Assembly (NCBI GenBank): GCA_021815405.1
Contig: JAKAGV010000006.1
Coordinates: forward strand, 62,001-126,000
DNA from: Bacteroidota bacterium
Lineage (GTDB): Bacteria; Bacteroidota; Ignavibacteria; Ignavibacteriales; Ignavibacteriaceae
DNA length: 64,000 nt
Direction of reading: 5' to 3'
This document shows, one piece after another, positions 26,689 through 35,141 of the stretch; position 1 is the stretch's first letter, and each line of letters starts with the position of its first letter. The notes below the pieces were generated by a model. That model was given only the letters and a program-made list of their open reading frames with translations, ran no database searches and had not been told where the DNA came from. A program made the translations under genes and the position numbers.

Positions 26689-27573
26689 TCAACTAAAAAT
26701 TACAGTCCTATTATCATAGATCAGAATTTTTCTTTGGATATGATTCCAAACTGCACGGGACAAAACTACTTTCTCTAAGTCTTTCCCCTTCCTGATTAAA
26801 TCAGAAATTGAATCTGCATGACTGACTCTTACAACATCCTGCTCTATAATCGGACCCGCATCCAAATCAGCGGTAACATAGTGACTTGTCGAGCCTATGA
26901 CTTTCACTCCCCTTTCATAAGCTGAATGGTAAGGTTTGGCGCCCGGAAATGCCGGAAGAAATGAATGATGAATATTAATTATTTTATGAGAAAACTTTGA
27001 AACAAAATCTTCGCTTAGAATTTGCATGTACCTTGCAAGCACTACAAAATCAATCCTTAATTCTTCAAGCAGCTTGAGCTCCAACATCTCTTGTTCGTGC
27101 TTGTTGGATTTATTGATAGGATAATATTTAAAATCTATACCGAACTTTTCTGCAATTGGCTGAAGTGTTTTATGGTTGCTTACAATTACAGGAACTTCAA
27201 CACTCCATTCGCCTGAATAGCATCTTGACAATATATCGTAAAGACAGTGAGGCATCTCGGAAACGAAAATAGCCATCCGTAAAACTTCATCGGAAAAGTG
27301 AAGCTCCCGCCTCATTTGGAATTTATTTCCAGTGGAAGAATCAAACTTCTCGCCAATTTTCTCATCCGGTATAAGAAAGCCGGTTAAATCCCATTCAACG
27401 CGCATGAAAAAAACTTTCTTTTCCATGTCAACATACTGTTCAAGATAAAGTATGTTGCCGTTGTTTGTGCCGATAAAATCAGTTACGCTTGCAACCAATC
27501 CTGTGCGATCTGGGCAATGGATTAATAGAATTGCAGAACGTTTTTTCGAATTATTATTTTCTATATTACTCAA
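26689..27573 (-). CDS. purU: Formyltetrahydrofolate deformylase
   Basis: The 294-residue protein has an N-terminal ACT domain (HCPDRTGLVASVTDFIGTNNGN at about 19-40). The formyltransferase-like core follows, with NIHHSFLPAFPGAKPYHSAYERGVKVIGSTSHYVTADLDAGPIIEQD carrying the catalytic Asn, His and Asp. It hydrolyses 10-formyl-THF to THF and formate, supplying formate for purine synthesis. It converges on the copper-chaperone pair with a 38-bp gap. Confidence 0.93.
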   Translation of the reverse strand: MSNIENNNSKKRSAILLIHCPDRTGLVASVTDFIGTNNGNILYLEQYVDMEKKVFFMRVEWDLTGFLIPDEKIGEKFDSSTGNKFQMRRELHFSDEVLRMAIFVSEMPHCLYDILSRCYSGEWSVEVPVIVSNHKTLQPIAEKFGIDFKYYPINKSNKHEQEMLELKLLEELRIDFVVLARYMQILSEDFVSKFSHKIINIHHSFLPAFPGAKPYHSAYERGVKVIGSTSHYVTADLDAGPIIEQDVVRVSHADSISDLIRKGKDLEKVVLSRAVWNHIQRKILIYDNRTVIFS

Positions 27574-27802
27574 TTTGTATTTTAAAATCCTTATTGATTT
27601 TTCATTACAAAGATAAAAATTATTAGAACGATTAAATTAAATTCAAAGAATTTTTTATTCGAAGAAATGAAGAAATTTCGTTGTGTTGAAAATATTTCGT
27701 ATTGACAATTTATTTGAGGCACAATAATCGATTTTTTTAATGGCATTATAATTGAAAATTATTCAGTAAGTTCAGAACATAATTCTAATTTTGGAGGGCA
27801 AA

Positions 27803-28597
27803 GTGAAAAATTTATTTCTCGGACTACCAGTTATTTTTATACTCTTATTTTACGGTTGCAGTAAAGACAATCCGGTTTCGCCATCGGGCAGCGGAGAAAT
27901 GAGGATGTATATGGTAGATTCCCCGGCAAACTTCGATGCGGTACTTATCAACGTTACAGAGGTTGACGTTCATTCGGCAACCAGCGATTCCAACGGTGGG
28001 TGGTTTGTTCTTAACAGCACTCCGCATGTTTATGACCTACTTTCCTTAAGAAACGGATTATCTGCTGTTCTTGGGGATACGATGTTACCAGCAGGACAAT
28101 ATTCCCAAATAAGACTTATACTTGGCGCCGGAAGCAGCGTGGTAATTAATGGAATAAGTTACAGCCTAACTATACCGAGCGGATTTCAAACTGGTATTAA
28201 GCTAAATGGAAATTTCAATATTCAAGCAAATGCTACTTATCAGCTTACGCTAGACTTCAATGCGGCAAAATCAATCATCCAAACAGGTAACGGAAAATAT
28301 ATGCTTCAGCCTGTAATCAGGGTTGTAGCTAATATTACCTCTGGCACAATTTCAGGAACAGTTTTGCCAATTACGGCAAATGCAATAGTCTGGACAGTTT
28401 CAAATAGCGATACCGTGACAGCATATGCCGATGCTGTAAGCGGCTACTTCAAATTGATGGCTTTACCTTCGGGTAGTTATACTTTAAACATTCAAGCATC
28501 AGATACAAGCGCTTTCAAGAGCACTGCAATTCAGAACATAGTTGTAACAAGCGGTCAGAATACTGATGCCGGAACCATAACTCTTTCCCCTAAATAA
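27803..28597 (+). CDS. DUF4382 lipoprotein with C-terminal carboxypeptidase-regulatory-like domain
   Basis: The start is the GTG at 27803, six bases after GGAGG (27793-27797); a TTG at 27791 would overlap that ribosome site. The roughly 264-residue lipoprotein has a lipobox (LLFYGC), then a DUF4382 domain (MRMYMVDSPANFDAVLINVTEVDVH, FVLNSTPHVYDLLSLRNG, LPAGQYSQIRLIL). A short beta domain GTISGTVLPIT...LPSGSYTLNIQASD closes it, of the carboxypeptidase-regulatory type. Likely anchored in the outer membrane; molecular role unknown. Confidence 0.87.
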   Translation: MKNLFLGLPVIFILLFYGCSKDNPVSPSGSGEMRMYMVDSPANFDAVLINVTEVDVHSATSDSNGGWFVLNSTPHVYDLLSLRNGLSAVLGDTMLPAGQYSQIRLILGAGSSVVINGISYSLTIPSGFQTGIKLNGNFNIQANATYQLTLDFNAAKSIIQTGNGKYMLQPVIRVVANITSGTISGTVLPITANAIVWTVSNSDTVTAYADAVSGYFKLMALPSGSYTLNIQASDTSAFKSTAIQNIVVTSGQNTDAGTITLSPK

Positions 28598-28632
28598 ACC
28601 TTCTTTCCTTCTCTCTCTCTCTACGGTTAGCT

Positions 28633-28668
28633 AATCGCTGTTCTGCAACTGCAGGCAGCGATTTTTTA
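28633..28668 (+). terminator. Rho-independent terminator
   Basis: AATCGCTG pairs with CAGCGATT across a 14-nt loop, followed by TTTTTATATA. It lies 36 bp after the DUF4382 gene. Confidence 0.85.
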
Positions 28669-28806
28669 TATAGTCATCATTGAAAATGTTTTAACACTAT
28701 CCGAAAAGTGCAAATCGAAGGTATATGATTAATAACAATCTCCCAGAACCTTGGAATGATTTATTCGTCTATATAAACGAAATACTAATTTTTATAGGAG
28801 AAAGAG

Positions 28807-29565
28807 ATGTACTACTTCAAGAATTATATCGGTTCTGGTTTAATTACCATTATTATGTTAATACTTATCAGTATTAATTCAGAATCATACGCTTCCAATA
28901 ATTCAGTAAAATTATCCCAGCGTGTTCAGTATGCTTTGTCAAAACATTTTAATAATAATTTTACAGTAACATCATCAAATAAAGGTGTTGTTACAATTAG
29001 GGGAAGTGTAAAAAGGCTTTATGACAGATATAGAATATTTGATATTGCGGAAAAGGTAAAAGGCGTGAAAGAAATTAAAGACCTTGTTGCAGTTAATACC
29101 AAATCATTACCCGATGATATTATCAAAGCAAATTTGATGGAAGATTTGAGAGTTGATAACTCAATCATGGAACCAAACAGAATCAAGGTGGCGGTTAGTA
29201 ATGGAGTAATTAAATTAAGCGGGACAGTTAGCTATCCGAGGGAAAAACTATTGGCAGAAACTTTGGCTTCCTGGCAGAAAGGCGCATTAGGCGTTGTCGA
29301 TCAAATCAAAGTACTATCACCACAAGCTGCCGAAAGCAATCGCAATATGAAAATACTTTTGGGAGATATTTTGAGATACAAATTTCCTTTGCAGAGCAAG
29401 AAAATTCGATTCACTGTCCATAACGGGATTGTCAAGGTTGAAGGACATACAAATTCAGACTGGGCAAAAGACCACCTTGTAAAGGATTTTAGCAGAATCA
29501 AAGGTGTAAAAAAATTAATCGATGACCTAGGTCCTAACCGAAGTACAACTTCCACTATAGCTTGA
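28807..29565 (+). CDS. Exported protein with three BON domains
   Basis: The 252-residue protein has a signal peptide (to about residue 31) and three BON repeats. Each is recognisable by a VxIxGxV-type core: VVTIRGSVKRLYDRYRIFDIAEKVKGVKEI, VIKLSGTVSYPREKLLAETLASWQKG, and IVKVEGHTNSDWAKDHLVKDFSRIKGVKKL. BON domains bind phospholipid or membranes and stabilise the envelope under osmotic stress. Single gene with its own terminator. AGGAGAAAGAG precedes the ATG. Confidence 0.9.
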   Translation: MYYFKNYIGSGLITIIMLILISINSESYASNNSVKLSQRVQYALSKHFNNNFTVTSSNKGVVTIRGSVKRLYDRYRIFDIAEKVKGVKEIKDLVAVNTKSLPDDIIKANLMEDLRVDNSIMEPNRIKVAVSNGVIKLSGTVSYPREKLLAETLASWQKGALGVVDQIKVLSPQAAESNRNMKILLGDILRYKFPLQSKKIRFTVHNGIVKVEGHTNSDWAKDHLVKDFSRIKGVKKLIDDLGPNRSTTSTIA

Positions 29566-29594
29566 TAATTATTTGATAAACTGAATGTGAATGG

Positions 29595-29624
29595 AATGCC
29601 GGTATATCTTGCCGGCATTTTTAT
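29595..29624 (+). terminator. Rho-independent terminator after the BON gene
   Basis: AATGCCGG (29595-29602) pairs with CCGGCATT (29612-29619), followed by TTTTATA. Confidence 0.85.
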
Positions 29625-29701
29625 AAAGGCAAGTAATTATATTATTTCACTTTGGATAAAATAATCTTTAATTTGAAATAACATTTTGCCAAAGAGTTAT
29701 A

Positions 29702-30316
29702 ATGAAGAAAAAATGGGTGTTTTTTGCCAGTATAATATTTTTATTTACACTTGAAAGCTGCGCGCCTACAAAAGCAACTTTTAACTCTACAGTAAATCCT
29801 GATATTTCTCGTGAGAAAATTTTTAACATAGCGATAATGCCGTTTACCGGAATTGAATCCGATAAAACTAATCTTGGAGAAATAGACACAACTGTAATGA
29901 AAGCTTTTGATAAGAAAAAGATAAAAATAAGAGTTATAGGTAGCTATTTTGCCTCCAATAAATTAGATCAAAGTTTGTTAAGGGATTGGAGCAACTTCTC
30001 AGAAAATTATGCTCAGGGTAAAAGTGTCAATGTAAATTTGATTTCAGAAATTGGAAAAGATTTGAAAACTGACGTAATTGTTCTAGGTAAAGTCTATAAT
30101 ATTGTTATGCATAATGCAGAATACGGCGCAAAATTCGGTGACACAAAAGCTACTTTAACAATAAACTTGTTCTCTGCTACAACTGGCAAATTATTATGGA
30201 CGGCAACCAGCCAGGGAACAGTCGGCACTCTAACTACAAATGATCCGGCACCGCCTGTTATAAATGCAGTGACGGCAGCAGTCAAAGAAATATTTTTGAA
30301 CTTCCCGATTAAATAA
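29702..30316 (+). CDS. Putative lipoprotein of the CsgG/GNA1162-like fold
   Basis: The 204-residue protein has a lipobox (LESC20APT). A globular part follows with IAIMPFTGIESDKTNLGEID near residue 43 and LISEIGKDLKTDVIVLGKVYN near 117. It then has LFSATTGKLLWTATSQG at 158-175 and a C-terminal AVKEIFLNFP. That order resembles the alpha/beta lipoproteins related to CsgG and GNA1162 that sense or build outer-membrane assemblies, but I cannot assign it to a named system. It converges on the 16-residue-repeat gene 8 bp away. Confidence 0.65.
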   Translation: MKKKWVFFASIIFLFTLESCAPTKATFNSTVNPDISREKIFNIAIMPFTGIESDKTNLGEIDTTVMKAFDKKKIKIRVIGSYFASNKLDQSLLRDWSNFSENYAQGKSVNVNLISEIGKDLKTDVIVLGKVYNIVMHNAEYGAKFGDTKATLTINLFSATTGKLLWTATSQGTVGTLTTNDPAPPVINAVTAAVKEIFLNFPIK

Positions 30317-30324
30317 CCCGATAA

Positions 30325-31569
30325 TTATTCAAAATGAACATTGAGGAAGGGAAGAACTTTTGTTATGCTGGAGTTATTTTTGGCAATATTTATTAAGCCG
30401 ATTTGAAAACCATTCAAATTCTCAGTAAAGTTTAATATTCCAATTGCCAAGCCTTGCTGCTCATGGCTGAAATTGTTATAAGCTGAAATAGACACACCTT
30501 GCATAACATTTACTTTTGTCCAGCATGCTGCAACATTAAGTCCGTTAAATTCATCTGTTTCAGTTTTGAAGCCGGTAAAATTTATTCCCGTAATTAATTT
30601 TTCTCCAATAACTGCAAGGGCGGCAATATTAATACCATTTATGCTGCTCTGGCTAACAATTCCTAAACCACCAAAATTAATTCCTCTTAAATTTCCTTGG
30701 GAAACAACTGCAAGCCCACCGAGATTTATTCCATACATATCTTTTTGGCTTACTACAGCAATACCTCCGGCATTTATACCTTTCATTTCACCTTGAGAAA
30801 CAACTCCAAGACTCGCAAAATTAATTCCGGTCAGATCCTTTTGGCTGACAACAGCACCGCCTCCAAAATTAATTCCGGTCATATCACCTTGCGAAACGGT
30901 TGCAAGCCCGCCGAAATTTATTCCGCTTAAATCTTTTTGAGAAACGATTGCTAAGCCGCCAAAGTTTATGCCCGACATATCTTTTTGCGATACTGCCGCA
31001 AGTCCGCCTGCATTTATTCCAAATTGATTACCCTGAGAAACCGAAGCTAAGCCGCCGATATTAATTCCGGCAAGTTCTTTTTGCGAAACGACTGCAAGTC
31101 CTCCTAAATTAATTCCCCGCATATTTTTCTGTGAAACAACAGCCAAGCCGGCAAGGTTTATTCCCTCAGCATTTCCGCCTGAGACTACGGCTAAGCCGCC
31201 AATATTAATTCCGCGAGTATTTTCCTCTGCTATACTTGCAGCTATTCCTAATGATATTCCCTGCATTGTACCGGCTGACGGAGACAATCCGAATGCAATT
31301 CCATTGACTCTTGAGCCTGCAAGATTCCCCGGTTTCCATATAGTAATATTTATTCCATTTATTTCTTCAACACCGCAATCTGAAAAATTAAATCGAATGC
31401 CATCCCACCTTTGCGAGTTTCCAAAACTTAAACCACTGTTTGATGCACCTAAGTTAAAGCTTGAATATGAGCATTCCTGCTCAGCAGTATCGCTTTCAAA
31501 AAAATTTATTTGTGCAAAGCAAGTTGAATAAAAAATTGTTAACGCAAATAATAAGATTATACTTTTCAT
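30325..31569 (-). CDS. Exported surface-repeat protein with about fourteen 16-residue repeats
   Basis: The 414-residue protein has a signal peptide (residues 1-19). Then, from about residue 105 to 335, runs a regular 16-residue repeat with consensus INxGGLAVVSQKDxxG, for example INLGGLAVVSQKELAG and INFGGLATVSQGDMTG. Variable positions alternate QK(D/E) and QG(N/D/E). It resembles the LA_2272-type surface-repeat proteins known from spirochaetes, which are predicted outer-membrane or solenoid proteins of unknown function. The C-terminal 80 residues diverge but keep the rhythm (INFTGF, LNVAACW, GLAIGILNF). Single gene. Confidence 0.8.
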   Translation of the reverse strand: MKSIILLFALTIFYSTCFAQINFFESDTAEQECSYSSFNLGASNSGLSFGNSQRWDGIRFNFSDCGVEEINGINITIWKPGNLAGSRVNGIAFGLSPSAGTMQGISLGIAASIAEENTRGINIGGLAVVSGGNAEGINLAGLAVVSQKNMRGINLGGLAVVSQKELAGINIGGLASVSQGNQFGINAGGLAAVSQKDMSGINFGGLAIVSQKDLSGINFGGLATVSQGDMTGINFGGGAVVSQKDLTGINFASLGVVSQGEMKGINAGGIAVVSQKDMYGINLGGLAVVSQGNLRGINFGGLGIVSQSSINGINIAALAVIGEKLITGINFTGFKTETDEFNGLNVAACWTKVNVMQGVSISAYNNFSHEQQGLAIGILNFTENLNGFQIGLINIAKNNSSITKVLPFLNVHFE

Positions 31570-31855
31570 TTATTTTCCCTTCTGAAAATGAAGTTGTTAA
31601 AAGTTTAGACCGAAAAAATTGTTTTAGGTTACTTGTTAATAGAAGTTATACTTATTTTAATTGACAGCTTAACTTTATAAGCTTTTCTAATTTAACTTAG
31701 TTCTTTAATTGATTAGCTTCTGCTCAAGTTATATTAATGTAAGCAGAGGGTTGAATAAAGCAGTAAACAATATTATAACGCTATCATTCAACTTATATAG
31801 TATATGAGTCCGCTGTTATGTAAAAGGTCAAGTAATTAATTGTTGACTTTATAAC

Positions 31856-31935
31856 TTTTGACTAATTATTGTGTCTTGGTTGAAAATTCAGAATTGTCTT
31901 ACAGATTTGTTCCAAGACATAATAATTAGTCAAAA
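31856..31935. repeat. 80-bp hairpin with 24-bp near-perfect arms
   Basis: The left arm 31856-31879 begins TTTTGACTAATTATT and ends TCTTGG; the right arm 31912-31935 is its reverse complement with one mismatch, enclosing 32 bp. A weaker outer pair (AAAGGTCAA at 31823, TTGTCCTTT at 31943) nests around it. The gap 31570-32215 holds this and nothing else I recognise as a gene. It could be a small transposed element or part of the IS110 end. Confidence 0.6.
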
Positions 31936-32215
31936 CAGATATTTGTCCTTTAACTTAAATTAAAAGTATATCGTTCAGCATCCTTATCTGCTTTCTTTTA
32001 TAAGTCTTTTTTTATAATTAAATCAGCCTGTTATGAACAGTCATCCTCATAATGATAGCTTTGGTTGAACAGAGGAGCTGCAGTATATTATTAAATTATT
32101 TATTAAGGTGTTGCCGCAATCTTTAAAAAAACAAAAGTTGTCTTTGCAGCGGACTCAGAACGGTCAACACAGAATATTTTTATTAAAAAAGACTCCTTTT
32201 ATAAATATTTCTTTG

Positions 32216-33288
32216 TTACGATACTACTGAAAAAACATAATCTTTCTGATTAGCCCAAACATACATTATACGGCTTAATAATTTCTTTGCTATTCTTATG
32301 ATGGCTCTTTGCTTACTCATTCTTTGAGTTAAGTTAGCGAAGCAGGCTGTCATAGCCGGGTCTTTCCTTACCGCCATCCAGGCTGCCTCTATTAACAAAT
32401 TTCTTAGGTAGCCTTGTTGTCGCTGGGTTATCCCAAGTATGTTATCATTCTCTCCACTTGAGTCTATATCAGGTGCAAAACCTATGTATGCAACAAACTT
32501 ATCAAATTTTCCAAAACGCCTGATGTCCATAATTTCAGTAAATAACGTTAATGCTGTTGTAAAACTTATTCCCGGTATTGTTAAAAGATGCCCTATGATT
32601 TTATTTATTCCCTGGTCTTCTCTTACCAATATTCTTAGTTCTTTGAGCACTTTAACCAATTGTTCCCTGATTTGTTTTAAGCTCTCAAGTAATAAATTAA
32701 CAGTTATCTTCTTTTCTTTATGATTGAGGTCTAACTCCGATAGGTACTTTATGAAATTAGCGCTCCAGTGCTTAAGCTCGCTGTTTTCCGGAAGTTTAAT
32801 TCCGGAAAAGTATAATAGTGATTTTATCCTGTTCTTCATTCTGGTCTGATCCTTTGTTAACTATACACGCAGCCGGCTTAATGCTCTTATTGATTCGCCT
32901 TCTTCACTTGGTATATATATATACCTTCCAGATGACCAACACTTAGTTACTTTGCTAATTTCCTTGAATCTATTTTATCAGTCTTTCTTCTTTTTTCCTT
33001 ATGAGTAGTTGGTACATCTGCAGGATTGACTACTATATTATTTACTCCTGCTTTTCTTAATGCTCTGTCTATCCAGTAGCCACAAAAACCAGCCTCGTAT
33101 ACTGTATGGTAGATGGCTCCCGGATTATTCTTCATTAAATATTTTATCAACTCTCCGGGATACGGGTCCATTGAAATTGTCTTTAGCTGCATTCCCAGAA
33201 ATATTATTGTTACTATCCATCTTTTTTGGTGTACATCTATTCCTATATATAGATGTTGTCCTTGAAATTTTAGTTTTGTATTTTCCAT
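32216..33288 (-). pseudogene. Inactivated IS110/IS116-type transposase
   Basis: The N-terminal part (33288 to 32947) has the DEDD nuclease motif: D18 (IGIDVHQKRW), E65 (YEAGFCGYW), D104 and D107 (RKTDKIDSRK). The C-terminal part (32839 to 32216) has the Tnp20-like domain with SGENDN, which includes the expected serine, and NLLIEAAW. Three separate lesions break the reading frame: TAA at 32947-32949, an extra TA in a (TA)6 run at 32912-32923 that shifts frame, and TAG at 32861-32863 in place of a probable CAG. Translating across them restores EGIYIPSEEGESIRALSRLRV and LTKDQTRMK. So the element is dead and has been so for some time. Confidence 0.92.
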
Positions 33289-33290
33289 AC

Positions 33291-33373
33291 GGCATCCTTT
33301 ACTGTTTGTTTTTAATAAAATTAATTAGATGGTTTTATTATAATCATTAAATCTAATTTGCAGAAAGGATGCC
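33291..33373. repeat. Inverted repeat in the leader of the IS110-type element
   Basis: GGCATCCTTT (33291-33300) pairs with AAAGGATGCC (33364-33373), and an inner pair AATTAGAT / ATCTAATT sits within. It lies directly upstream of the transposase start. IS110-family elements encode a structured bridge RNA in non-coding ends, so this may be a remnant; that is inference. Confidence 0.5.
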
Positions 33374-33422
33374 TTTATTTTTTTTACCTCACTTTCTTAT
33401 TTCCTCTTTTTAAACATAATAT

Positions 33423-33529
33423 CTCTATAAAGGTCATTCTCGTGGAAACGCGAATCCAAAAAGTTTTGATTATCGAATAGATTCTCTCTTTCGTGGGAAT
33501 GACATTTCGTTATTTTTAGCTTTTTAGAG
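33423..33529. mobile_element. Non-autonomous inverted-repeat element, CTCTAAAAAG family, copy 2
   Basis: A 107-bp element runs from CTCTATAAAG (33423-33432) to CTTTTTAGAG (33520-33529) with internal order like 7380-7487 (CCAAAAAGTTTTGAT, then TCGTGGGAATGACATTTCG). The left end carries one change. The surrounding gap 33289-33775 otherwise shows only the IS110 leader repeat. Confidence 0.75.
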
Positions 33530-33775
33530 CAGACTCAGATAATCATTACTGATTTATTCGTGCAGTAATTCTTTAATTCAATCAATTTTAGAATATCACC
33601 CACGGGCTTTTAAAACTTCGCGGCTAATAATTAAATCTTCTATTTATTCTATACCAGAAATATTTCTTAATAAAATTTTTAAAATAGAATGTGCCGATTA
33701 ACAATGAAATGAAATTAATTTATTCAAAGTTTTCGATATAAAATTCTAATCTTACTTTATATAAATTGAAAACAA

Positions 33776-34813
33776 ATGAAAACCATATTAGTAATTATCT
33801 TAATTTTTTCTTTCAATCTTTTTTCGCAAACAAAAGATACAACCCAAACCTACAACGTAGATTATTTATCATTATTTAAGGATTCATTAAAGGTAATACA
33901 ACTTCAAAATCAATTAAATATCTTAAAACTTAATGCCAAACTTGATTCAGTTCAAAACGCAGTTAAGGAAATCAGCAATTTTAAATCAAAACTAATTACT
34001 TTAGAAAAGCAGGTAAATTCCATAAATATAAAGGACCAGCTAATCAATGAAGGGCAAAAGGATCTAATTGCAAGCAGATACAAGCTCGGTGAAAATATAC
34101 TAAATCAAATGATCGAAGGAACAGGTTATATCCAAAATTTAAATGATTTATTAATAGTGCAGCCCGAACAAGATACTGCTTCTACTTCCGATATTTTAAG
34201 TCGACTTCATCTGCAGAATTTTTGGGATAAAGTTAACAATTACACTCCTATTTTCGGATTAGTTATATCCGGCGCATCGGCAATCTTTATTCATGATCCA
34301 AGGACAGCATCTATTATAGGATTAAGCAGCGTTATTGTCCCGGGCTTATTTAAATTGGCATTTGGTCATGTAAATGTCTCTGATTTCATAAGCGCACTTG
34401 GATATATTGGTCCAACTAAAAAACTTTATGATGAATTTAATCAAAGGACTTTTCAAATAAGAGAGTTGATTGCACAAAACAATTCCCTTAGAGATACTTT
34501 AATTTCTTTTGAAAATAAGTACGATAACATCCCCGATGTAGACTCAGTAAAAAATTTATATTATTTGAAATTGCAAGACAAGATTTCAGAATATCAAAGC
34601 ATGGATAGACAAATCCTTTTGACAATAAACCAGATATCGGATTATTTTAATAAATATAAAGACAGCCCGGGATTTTCTTATGTCTATAATAAATTTGAAA
34701 ATTATTCGAATGATTTTTTAAATGAATATATTCAGAAATACAGCCAATCGTTCAGAAGTCTGAACGAAAAGAACAAAGAGATGTTATTCAAAAGTACCTT
34801 AACCCTAATGTGA
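33776..34813 (+). CDS. Unknown exported coiled-coil membrane protein
   Basis: I do not recognise this 345-residue protein. A signal peptide (residues 1-17, FNLFSQT) is followed by an Asn/Leu/Lys-rich coiled coil (about 38-80) and a polar region. Two hydrophobic stretches follow near 158-172 (YTPIFGLVISGASAIFI) and 177-198 (ASIIGLSSVIVPGLFKLAF), then a second long coiled coil (about 225-345). Low GC and flanking repeats suggest an accessory gene. Function unknown. Start ATG at 33776 is the first in frame at the leader. Confidence 0.65.
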   Translation: MKTILVIILIFSFNLFSQTKDTTQTYNVDYLSLFKDSLKVIQLQNQLNILKLNAKLDSVQNAVKEISNFKSKLITLEKQVNSINIKDQLINEGQKDLIASRYKLGENILNQMIEGTGYIQNLNDLLIVQPEQDTASTSDILSRLHLQNFWDKVNNYTPIFGLVISGASAIFIHDPRTASIIGLSSVIVPGLFKLAFGHVNVSDFISALGYIGPTKKLYDEFNQRTFQIRELIAQNNSLRDTLISFENKYDNIPDVDSVKNLYYLKLQDKISEYQSMDRQILLTINQISDYFNKYKDSPGFSYVYNKFENYSNDFLNEYIQKYSQSFRSLNEKNKEMLFKSTLTLM

Positions 34814-34903
34814 ATTTAACTTACAAGTGTTTCGTAGTTGTTCAAGGGTAGCAATATCGAGCTTCACTCCGTTAAGAGTTGCAGTATGAAAACGATATGA
34901 ATA
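34806..34903 (-). other. Gene-poor gap with a possible short gene remnant
   Basis: Between the coiled-coil gene and the MFS gene (34814-35141) no full gene is visible. On the minus strand 32 codons stay open and read SYRFHTATLNGVKLDIATLE in part, protein-like in composition and ending at a TAG at 34806. A stop precedes it at 34904. This may be the tail of a lost gene or chance. Confidence 0.3.
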
Positions 34904-35141
34904 CTAAGTAAGTTGCAGTATAACTTCATGCAGATTTGCGAGACTGACCGGGAAGTAATATTTTTCTGAAAAATTGAATGCGGATACCGCTGATTGAAAA
35001 AGAGTTCCACAGAATTTAAAATAAAAAATTACACTACTAACCGACAAAAAAAGACTCATACTAAGTTAGTTTATACTTCTGGTCACTGTTCGATTTTATC
35101 TATAATTCCGCTGCCTTTATAGTCTGGATTTCCAGCATAAT

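Noticed and set aside
27702-27730. Sigma-70-type promoter before the DUF4382 gene
   Set aside because: TTGACA is perfect, but the hexamer 17 bp on is TAATCG, a poor -10; the TATAAT at 27747 is too far away.
27791-27802. TTG start for the DUF4382 lipoprotein
   Set aside because: It lies in the GGAGG ribosome site; the GTG at 27803 has correct spacing and gives a proper lipoprotein leader.
33671-33700. Sigma-28 (FliA) promoter before the coiled-coil gene
   Set aside because: TAAAATTT and GCCGATTA are present, but they are separated by 14 bp rather than the usual 11, and the region is AT-rich enough for chance matches.
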